Shown here piece after piece: positions 57,301-64,000 of a DNA stretch of 64,000 bases (within the stretch, counting starts at the first letter, position 1; every line of letters begins with the position of its first letter). The stretch comes from Bolinopsis microptera (Eukaryota; Ctenophora; Tentaculata; Lobata; Bolinopsidae): contig NC_087082.1 of the NCBI RefSeq assembly GCF_026151205.1, positions 16,153,365 to 16,217,364 of the forward strand, read 5' to 3'. The notes under the pieces were generated by a model. The model was not told the DNA's origin. It searched no databases and worked only from the letters and a program-made list of their open reading frames with translations. A program made the translations under genes and the position numbers.

Positions 57301-59089
57301 ATTCTTCAAAGCACCAATCCCACCGAGTTGACCCAGTTGTGTAGCACCAAGGTGCACCTTCACTACTAGGATCTCTGCAATAGTTGTGATCACCAAGTCC
57401 GGAGTCAGGGTAGTCTTCAGGAAGATAAATGTGAGTGTATGGTGTCTGTCTGCTCCATCTCTGACATGTTGCTCCATTCTTTGTTATGGCCACATCTCCA
57501 CGATAGTCTTCACCTTCAACACACTGCTCAGGCTCTTCTGGTTCCGGTTGTGCACATTCTTCAAAGCACCAATCCCACCGAGTTGACCCAACTGTGTAGC
57601 ACCAAGGTGCACCTTCATTACTAGGATCTCTGCAATAGTTGTGATCACCAAGTCCGGAGTCAGGGTAGTCTTCAGGAAGATATATGTGAGTGTATGGTGT
57701 CTGTCTGCTCCATCTCTGACATGTTGCTCCATTGATTGTTATGGCCACATCTCCACGATATAAACACTCTTCTGTTACTGGTTCTGGTTCAAATAATCCT
57801 GGTAGTACTTCTGGTTCAACTACTTGTGGTTCAAGTACTTCTGGTTCAAGTACTTCTGGTAGCACTTCTGGTTCCGGTTGTGCACATTCTTCAAAGCACC
57901 AATCCCACCGAGTTGACCCAGTTGTGTAGCACCAAGGTGCACCTTCATTACTAGGATCTCTGCAATAGTTGTGATCACCAAGTCCGGAGTCAGGGTAGTC
58001 TTCAGGAAGATATATGTGAGTGTATGGTGTCTGTCTGCTCCATCTCTGACATGTTGCTCCATTGATTGTTATGGCCACATCTCCACGATATTCTTCACCT
58101 TCGACACACTTAGGCTCTTCTGGTTCCGGTTGTGCACATTCTTCAAAGCACCAATCCCACCGAGTTGACCCAGTTGTGTAGCACCAAGGTGCACCTTCAC
58201 TACTAGGATCTCTGCAATAGTTGTGATCACCAAGTCCGGAGTCAGGGTAGTCTTCAGGGAGATAAATGTGAGTGTATGGTGTCTGTCTGCTCCATCTCTG
58301 ACATGTTGCTCCATTGATTGTTATGGCCACATCTCCACGATATAAACACTCTTCTGTTACTGGTTCTGGTTCAAGTACTTCTGGTAGTACGTCTGGTTCA
58401 ACTACTTGTGGTTCAAATACTTCTGGTTCAAGTACTTCTGGTAGTACTTCTGGTAGCACTTCTGGTTCCGGTTGTGCACATTCTTCAAAGCACCAATCCC
58501 ACCGAGTTGACCCAGTTGTGTAGCACCAAGGTGCACCTTCACTACTAGGATCTCTGCAATAGTTGTGATCACCAAGTCCGGAGTCAGGGTAGTCTTCAGG
58601 AAGATATATGTGAGTGTATGGTGTCTGTCTGCTCCATCTCTGACATGTTGCTCCATTGATTGTTATGGCCACATCTCCACGATATAAACACTCTCCTGTT
58701 ACTGGTTCTGGTTCAAGTACTTCTGGTAGTACTTCTGGTTCAACTACTTGTGGTTCAAGTACTTCTGGTAGTACTTCTGGCTCAAGTACTTCTGGTAGTA
58801 CTTCTGGTTCTGGTTCTGGAATTGGTTCTGGTGCTGGTGTTGCCGGTATAACTTCTGGTTCTGGTTCAAGTACTTCTGGTTTCGGTTTTTTACATTTAGC
58901 CTGACCGCACAATTTTACCATTTGATTTTCTAATCTTTTACACTTCTTATCACTACTGCCTGCGCACGAGCTCTCGTAACCTTTGTCTTTACATTCTTTC
59001 CATTGTTTTTTAATCCTCTTGCTACATTTTCCGGTGACAACTGCCAGTACACCAGTCAAGATGAAGACAGTCAATAGAAGTCTTCCCAT
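54335..59089 (-). CDS. Secreted 16-kringle protein with RGD in every kringle
   Basis: A single open exon of 1,584 residues from ATG 59089. An in-frame ATG at 59116 gives nine more residues, but the inner start begins a clean signal peptide (MGRLLLTVFILTGVLAVVTG). Next comes a short basic Cys domain (KCSKRIKKQWKECKDKGYES), a Pro-Glu-Val-Leu linker, then 16 kringles. Each has six cysteines in kringle order (CLYRGD, TCQRW, NYCRDP, PWCYT, DWCFEEC). All 16 read YRGDVAI, placing an integrin-type RGD where typical kringles have YRGT or similar. Long PEVLEPEV linkers follow kringles 1, 3, 8 and 13; the others are joined by short EPEEPKCVEGEEY-type links that add a cysteine. No protease domain. Likely role: extracellular adhesion, matrix or defence protein (inference). 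The stop follows CFEECVSN. Confidence 0.9.
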   Translation of the reverse strand: MGRLLLTVFILTGVLAVVTGKCSKRIKKQWKECKDKGYESSCAGSSDKKCKRLENQMVKLCGQAKCKKPKPEVLEPEPEVIPATPAPEPIPEPEPEVLPEVLEPEVLPEVLEPQVVEPEVLPEVLEPEPVTGECLYRGDVAITINGATCQRWSRQTPYTHIYLPEDYPDSGLGDHNYCRDPSSEGAPWCYTTGSTRWDWCFEECAQPEPEVLPEVLPEVLEPEVFEPQVVEPDVLPEVLEPEPVTEECLYRGDVAITINGATCQRWSRQTPYTHIYLPEDYPDSGLGDHNYCRDPSSEGAPWCYTTGSTRWDWCFEECAQPEPEEPKCVEGEEYRGDVAITINGATCQRWSRQTPYTHIYLPEDYPDSGLGDHNYCRDPSNEGAPWCYTTGSTRWDWCFEECAQPEPEVLPEVLEPEVLEPQVVEPEVLPGLFEPEPVTEECLYRGDVAITINGATCQRWSRQTPYTHIYLPEDYPDSGLGDHNYCRDPSNEGAPWCYTVGSTRWDWCFEECAQPEPEEPEQCVEGEDYRGDVAITKNGATCQRWSRQTPYTHIYLPEDYPDSGLGDHNYCRDPSSEGAPWCYTTGSTRWDWCFEECAQPEPEEPKCVEGEEYRGDVAITKNGATCQRWSSQTPYTHIYLPENYPDSGLGDHNYCRDPSNEGAPWCYTTGSTRWDWCFEECAQPEPEEPKCVEGEEYRGDVAITINGATCQRWSSQTPYTHIYLPENYPDSGLGDHNYCRDPSNEGAPWCYTTGSTRWDWCFEECAQPEPEEPEQCVEGEDYRGDVAITKNGATCQRWSRQTPYTHIYLPEDYPDSGLDDHNYCRDPSNEGAPWCYTTGSTRWDWCFEECAQPEPEVLPEVLEPEVLEPQVVEPDVLPEVLEPEPVTEECLYRGDVAITINGATCQRWSRQTPYTHIYLPEDYPDSGLGDHNYCRDPSNEGAPWCYTTGSTRWDWCFEECAQPEPEEPKCVEGEEYRGDVAITKNGATCQRWSRQTPYTHIYLPEDYPDSGLGDHNYCRDPSNEGAPWCYTTGSTRWDWCFEECAQPEPEEPKCVEGEEYRGDVAITINGATCQRWSRQTPYTHIYLPEDYPDSGLGDHNYCRDPSSEGAPWCYTTGSTRWDWCFEECAQPEPEEPKCVEGEEYRGDVAITINGATCQRWSSQTPYTHKYLPEDYPDSGLGDHNYCRDPSNEGAPWCYTTGSTRWDWCFEECAQPEPEVLEPEPEEPKCVEGEDYRGDVAITKNGATCQRWSRETPYTHIYLPEDYPDSGLGDHNYCRDPSSEGAPWCYTTGSTRWDWCFEECAQPEPEVLPEVLEPEVLEPQVVEPEVLPGLFEPEPVTEECLYRGDVAITINGATCQRWSRQTPYTHRYLPEDYPDSGLGDHNYCRDPSNEGAPWCYTTGSTRWDWCFEECAQPEPEEHKCVEGEEYRGDVAITKNGATCQRWSSQTPYTHIYLPENYPDSGLGDHNYCRDPSSEGTPWCYTTGSTRWDWCFEECAQPEPEEPKCVEGEEYRGDVAITKNGATCQRWSSQTPYTHIYLPENYPDSGLGDHNYCRDPSNEGAPWCYTTGSTRWDWCFEECVSN
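54340..58695 (-). repeat. Coding kringle array, 252-bp unit with higher-order repeat
   Basis: Repeat spacing measured at a fixed point is 252-255 bp for neighbours, 273 bp once, and 330-342 bp where a long linker intervenes. Long linkers divide the array into blocks of 1, 2, 5, 5 and 3 kringles. The two five-kringle blocks have periods of 1,344 and 1,359 bp, so a five-unit segment was duplicated as a whole. Units differ at few bases, indicating recent expansion or conversion. Assembly copy number should be treated with caution. Confidence 0.9.
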
Positions 59090-59186
59090 TGCACTATACC
59101 TATAAATATTTACCAATTATTGATGCAATTTTCTCGAGCTCAAAATTGTACACATTTTCAAAACATTTTATTCTTAAAATATTATA

Positions 59187-59400
59187 ACTATTTCCGGGAA
59201 TTATATAATGCACTAAAACTCGTCGAAACTGAGAGCTGATAACTTGCAGATTTTTCCCGCAAGGAACTGAAGGTATTTTGAGCACACACTGCGAGTCACC
59301 TCAGACTGGCTGGCTGGAAGTTTCAAAACAAATAACAGTGGCTCACTATATATTACACACTATATTATATCATGCACACGTATCACATTACAAATATTAC
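59187..59400. repeat. Diverged element copy just upstream of the kringle gene
   Basis: This 215-bp segment aligns with the left arm of the inverted-repeat element that starts about 240 bp further on (shared gggaattatat, cactaaaactcg, gagagctgataa, cgtatcacattaca). It begins about 100 bp upstream of the kringle start codon, so the gene's promoter probably lies in transposon-derived DNA. Confidence 0.65.
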
Positions 59401-59427
59401 AGGAGCCACCGTCAATAGTTATAATAC

Positions 59428-60652
59428 TATAATACCTTCTGGGAATTATATCCACTAAAACTCGGGGACACTGAGAGCTGATAATTTGCACATTTTTCCC
59501 GCAAGGGAAGCGAAGGTATTATCAGCATAGACTCAGACTGGCTGGCGGCAAGTTGTAAAACAAAGAACACTGGCGTTCTATATATTAGACACTATATTGT
59601 ATCATGCGCACGTATCACATTACACCCCTTCCAATCGGAACCGGAAAATATTATAATATAATAATAGCTTGGCTATTGAGTGCTGAGCGCGATAATTCCC
59701 GACAGCTTGCTGGAGGGAACGCGCGGGCATAGGTGCAGATTTCGTTTTGAGGTGAACTTTTATGTTCCCGAGAAATCTTCTTAAGTTTGCTTTTTTTTCT
59801 CCTCGGGCACATTCGTAACCTACGGGCCAGGTAAACCTAAACTACATATTGACCGTTATGTATGTCGGTATCTGTTGAGGAGCCAAATCATCTGAAAAGC
59901 CCTAAACCTATATTTTGGTCAGGCACGTAGCCAGGATTTTTCTTTGGGGGGGGGGCTGTCGGCGAGCGAAGCTGCAAGCTGTGGCAGGGGTCTGGGGGCG
60001 CAGCCCCCAGCAGGGTCCAGGGGCGGACCCCAATGGCGGGGGCTAGGGGGGGCGCAGACCCCCGGAAAAATTTTGCGAAATAGGGTCTTTTAGGCTAAAT
60101 TGAAAGTTTAATGAATTTACAAAAATGTATGGTTTGGCATAATCATTGCCTACAATCCTGACCTGAGTAAATTCCCCCTTTCAGACTTTATTTTGGGTTG
60201 AAAATTGAGTTTATCGAGAGGAAGTGAAAAATCTCTGGTTCAAATTTGGATTTGAAGCCATGTTTAATTTTTTCTGTGGAGGTCACTTTTTTGCGCAGAA
60301 AGCGCTCGATTTTAGGGGAAAAAAATTTATGTTTGCTTTTAATTTTTATGGTCCCGTCGGCACCTGAAATCGACGAAATCTGCAGGGGTGCGCGCGGGCA
60401 CGAAATTGCCAAGCTATTATGTATTATAATATTTTCCGGTTCCGATTGGAAGGGGTGTAATCCGATACGTGCGCATGATACAATATAGTGTCTAATATAT
60501 AGAACGCCAGTGTTATTTGTTTTACTACTTGCCGCCAGCCAGTCTGAGTCTATGCTGATAATACCTTCGCTTCCCTTGCGGGATTTATCGGCAAATTATC
60601 AGCTCTCAGTGTCCGAGACTTTTAGTGGATATAATTCCCGGAAGGTATTATA
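59428..60652. mobile_element. 1.2-kb element with about 245-nt inverted arms
   Basis: The left arm (59428-59670) and right arm (60405-60652) are reverse complements with scattered changes (taccttctgggaattatat, gcgaaggtattatcagcata, ccttccaatcggaaccggaa). The interior has the core gataattcccgacagcttgc at 59691 and a G-rich segment near 59945-60065 (cgtagccaggatttttcttt, ggggcgcagcccccagcag). No transposase frame. The right arm recurs at 63400-63630. Confidence 0.8.
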
Positions 60653-60654
60653 AC

Positions 60655-60760
60655 AAATAATATTTTCGCTTCTTCGGGCTGCAAATTCCTTCCAGCAAGC
60701 TGTCGTGAATTATCACGCGTAGCTCGAAGAAGCGAAGGTATTATTGTATTATAAATTCGG
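60655..60760. mobile_element. Small hairpin element with conserved core
   Basis: Arms ttcgcttcttcgggct and agctcgaagaagcgaa enclose the reverse complement of the gataattc-gacagcttgctgg core found at 59691 and 63337. It abuts the right arm of the 1.2-kb element, and probably belongs to the same family. Confidence 0.6.
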
Positions 60761-61671
60761 TACTAAAAGTGTTGTTTCTCCAAGCTGATTGCTATCCTGA
60801 TAAAAATATTTTTAATGGTTATAATATAACATTTTATGAAATGTTTTGAAATTTCCGAAATTTGCCATTGGACCCCGAGGTCCAAAGTTATGGACCCGGC
60901 ATGTAACCTAATTACCCGAAATCTGATCCCGAGATATCTCTATATGAGGACCCCGTAATATGTTAATCGATAGCTCGAAATCAAATTTTCAATTATGGTT
61001 TAAAAATTCCTGAAACTTTCTGAAATTTGCGGTTAATATCCGGTTAAGCAGCTTTAGAACCGGAACCGGATAATAAATCCGGAATAAAATTCAGCCGGAT
61101 AACCGGTGGGTTCCTAAATTGTATTACGTAATCAGATAGAAGAGGAAGCAGCAAAAGGAGCTCTTAGACTCAAATCCAACAACCACTGGATGTATGAGCC
61201 GATGGTTAACAAGAAGGTCAACCTAACCACCCACACAAAACTAAACGAACAGTAACTAAAGGCTCACCAAATGCGGAGAAAACAAAGTTTAACTTTTTTT
61301 TCTCCACTTATTAATATTTTACCGGGGTAAGCACAGGGCTCCAATGCTCTATCTTACAGTGGTTATGATCTATCCAATAGTGATAATGACCACAGCCCCC
61401 TACGAAGAAAAAGGTATGCGTCAATAAAGATGTTAGGATGTCCAATTTAGGTGCCATATATGTAATTCGATGGCATTTTATCACTTGCAGAGGCAACATG
61501 TAAGACGTAGGTAATATTTTGCAAATAGTGGGATTCTGCACCTGCCTAAACACTAAAACTTTTTTATGTGCGGCAAATTTCCAATGTTTCTGATGTTGTG
61601 TCGTGAAAAACGCTTGATCCTAACCATAGTCACGGACATGTCGATATATCTATGTACACAACGATACCAAG

Positions 61672-61853
61672 TACAGTAAAACCCCCATTTACCGCGGATT
61701 TTGGGGAAAGGAAACATCCGCAGTAAATCGGGATTCGTGGTAAATCAGAGTTTTGTTTGTTTATATTATACATGTTAACTGTTAAGCCCTATTTGGGGAA
61801 AAGGATATCTCCGCAGTATATCAGGGTTTGCAGTAAATCGGGGTTTTACTGTA
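61672..61853. mobile_element. Pogo/Tc1-type MITE, TA target
   Basis: The ends are TACAGTAAAACCCCCATTTA and the complement of TACAGTAAAACCCCGATTTA, inverted with one mismatch in 20, with TA at both borders. The length is 182 bp, without coding capacity. The surrounding repeat (gacatgtcgat, acgataccaag, then acacaaat) is present without the insertion at about 53490-53545, giving an empty-site comparison. Confidence 0.85.
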
Positions 61854-62640
61854 CACAAATCTGATAGAACGAATAACAGCCGATGGTGCAAAAAATTGCG
61901 ACTTGGATAATGTGATGGAACATACAGAACTTATCTTGTCGATAATTATACATGACCTGACTGTCTGAGCTTAAATGCCTGATTCCGATGATGCCCAACG
62001 AAGACATTATGTTGATACCAAGTTATACTTGTATTCTATTGTGATGAAGGGGCCTTGCTCCATTCACCATTGTTTGGGTGGTATAATTTCTGAGCAGAGT
62101 GTTTCGCCCAGCTTTTAATGATGAATCATGTACACTATTGAGCTTTCCCCGACTCTCTTAGTGGCTATTTTTCACAAAGTTATAAACTGCAGTACGCAGT
62201 GAGCAACGAGGCGCCATTCAGCTCTATCCCTATTATCTTCAGTTGTGGTCAGCTGAGCACCAACTTGCAATTCGCTCCCGTTAATATTACATATTATACA
62301 GAGTTTATTAGAAAAATGTATACCACATTCACATTGGACATGAGCACCAACACATTTACACAGATTATCAAAAATGAAATACTTTCTGCATTCACATTGT
62401 CTTCATTTTGAAAGCAGAGACAAAGTAATCAAAAGTTCAATTTAAACAATGAATGGGCCAATGAATAGATATATATAATATAAATAATTCGAATATATAC
62501 ACGATTGAATCATTTGGAAGTCCGTAAACATAAATATATTCAACTACTCAAGACTTTAAAACCTTTGGGAATAAACACTAATATAAATCCTTTTGGCCCT
62601 CCCTTACTCCATATTAATTTTAATTTTATATCCGTTTTTA

Positions 62641-63245
62641 GGGGGGGGGGCAATGGGTATTTTTTTTGTGAAATTTAATTTCGAGATAGTAGTTAAGTTG
62701 ACCAACAAACTAGGACCAGTGACCGAACTTTTGAGGGGGTCCCGGACCCCAACCGCCAAACGGTGCTCGCGGGGCAGCCACGCCCATATTTGGTCCAAAT
62801 TAGGCCTAATTTAGCCAAATATCCTGAACATGCCCAAAACCCAGATTTTTACTTGTAGCTAGTGGTCTCCTGAACTCGTATATGAAATTTCATCAAGATT
62901 GGACAAAAAATGACTGAGTTATGAGCCAAAAACCATATGTCCATATTTGGGCATATGCACCAAATTTGGTAGATTTCGTCCCATAAATTGGTCAAATATC
63001 AATATTTTGAATGAAACTAGCTTTATATGAAAGGTAAGGCCAAACTACATATCCTCTGTAAGTTATAGCTTTATATCTGTTTAAATGTGGATACTAAAGC
63101 GAAAATAACCCAAAAAATTAACAAAATTGCCCATATCTTCGTTCGCGATATTCGCGGAATTGATTTCATTAATTTGGAAATAACTCAATCAGTTTTCAAA
63201 ATGTTTGCATGAAATTTTCGGAATCGACTCTAATCGCATTTCCAC
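62641..63245. mobile_element. TIR element with G-run end, copy 2 (right end lost)
   Basis: Starts with a G run and the tttgtgaaatttaatttcga terminus, then matches the reverse complement of the interior of 41902-42641 (gaccaacaaactaggacc, ggtcccggaccccaaccgcc, catatttgggcatatg). It stops near 63245 without a second inverted end. The copies have diverged substantially, so this family is old. Confidence 0.8.
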
Positions 63246-63295
63246 CTCCATTCGCCATTGTTTGGGGTAATCCCTGAGATGAGTGTTTCTACAAC

Positions 63296-63632
63296 AATCA
63301 AATACAATAATACCTTGGCTGCTTTGGGCCGCTCGTGATAATTCCCGACAGCTTGCTGGAGGGAATTTGCGGCCCGAAGCAGCCAAGGTGTTATTTCTTA
63401 TAATATTTTCCGGTTCCGATTAGGAAGGGGTGTAATCCGATACGTGCGCATGATACAATATAGTGTCTAATATATAGAACGCCAGTGTTATTTGTTTTAC
63501 AACTTGCCGCCAGCCAGTCTGAGGTCTATGCTGATAATACTTTCGCTTCCCTTGCGGGATATATCGGCAAATTATCAGCTCTCAGTGTCCGAGACTTTTA
63601 GTGGATATAATTCCCGGAAGGTATTATAATAT
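63296..63632. mobile_element. Hairpin-core element plus right arm, third family copy
   Basis: Arms accttggctgctttgggccgc and gcggcccgaagcagccaaggt (about 63312-63393) enclose the core gataattcccgacagcttgc at 63337. Bases 63400-63632 repeat the right arm of the element at 59428-60652 with few changes. No left arm is seen. The rest of the window to 64000 holds no recognised feature. Confidence 0.7.
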
Positions 63633-64000
63633 AAATTGCTCTCTCATCTAATCTTGAATGCCAATTAAATGTCAACTTATGTCAGCTTCTTGAGTACAGA
63701 TGATTATAAGCCATTTGATTGGTACACCCATTGCAAAAAAAGCACTAATGTGAATGCCAGCCATTTACTACATAACCATCCACCATCGTTCATTGCTTCT
63801 AAAACGCCCAACTCTCGTCCGAATAGTATTGTAAACCCTGGTCATTAGGCAAGTTCCTTAGTTCGCACAAGATGGACTACGTTTTTCCCAATTTAACTTT
63901 AGAAGATTGTCACAGGAAGAACTTTTAAAATAGGCTTATGATATTTCACATTTCTAATTTTTTAATTGAATTTGAACAATAACGTCCTTTAAACTATCCT

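Noticed and set aside
54223-58904. Many 60-90 residue frames on both strands across the kringle array
   Set aside because: They recur with the repeat period and are out of frame with the continuous 1.6-kb-residue coding frame, so they are shadows of the kringle repeats.

Overview
The window is animal nuclear DNA, AT-rich, with spliced protein genes, long introns and many degenerate transposable elements. The gene families (ST7, an ASAP-type ArfGAP, class A GPCRs, LDLa modules, kringles) are metazoan. The element mix (hAT, Penelope-like, LINEs, several TIR/MITE families, a tRNA-derived SINE) suits an invertebrate. A non-bilaterian such as a cnidarian is possible, but I cannot fix the species from sequence alone. 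All gene models are hand-made from reading frames and GT-AG junctions.

Layout. (1) 0.6-7.4 kb, minus strand: an intact intronless 7TM receptor, then an LDLa-repeat GPCR that looks dead. A 916-bp hAT element with a perfect 8-bp target duplication sits inside one of its coding exons, and in-frame stops occur elsewhere. (2) 8.2-13.2 kb: LINE fragments, a 97-nt perfect palindrome, a hAT-like MITE, a kinase-gene remnant, a SINE and a GC-rich block. (3) 14.1-15.3 kb: a second intronless 7TM receptor, plus strand. (4) 16.1-18.5 kb: a complete four-exon ST7 gene, plus strand. (5) 19.3-52.5 kb: a large plus-strand ASAP gene (BAR, PH, ArfGAP, ankyrin repeats). I can trace 22 exons with consistent phases; its 3' end is not seen. 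(6) 54.3-59.1 kb, minus strand: a single-exon secreted protein with 16 near-identical kringles, each carrying RGD. (7) 59.2-64 kb: inverted-repeat elements and MITEs.

The ASAP introns hold most of the unusual material. Intron 11 contains a 5'-truncated Penelope-like element. Intron 16 contains a 5-kb TIR element that I cannot classify. That element carries one long ORF, was itself split by a LINE (11-bp target duplication), and landed in a minisatellite. The minisatellite is a tandem copy of the splice acceptor and first bases of ASAP exon 17. Intron 19 contains two paralogous minus-strand genes for small secreted proteins resembling AbfB beta-trefoil modules. Intron 5 is full of mini- and microsatellites and CACGTG clusters.

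Most novel candidates: the multi-RGD kringle protein, the unclassified TIR element and its ORF, the splice-site minisatellite, the nested secreted-protein pair, and the transposon-broken receptor.
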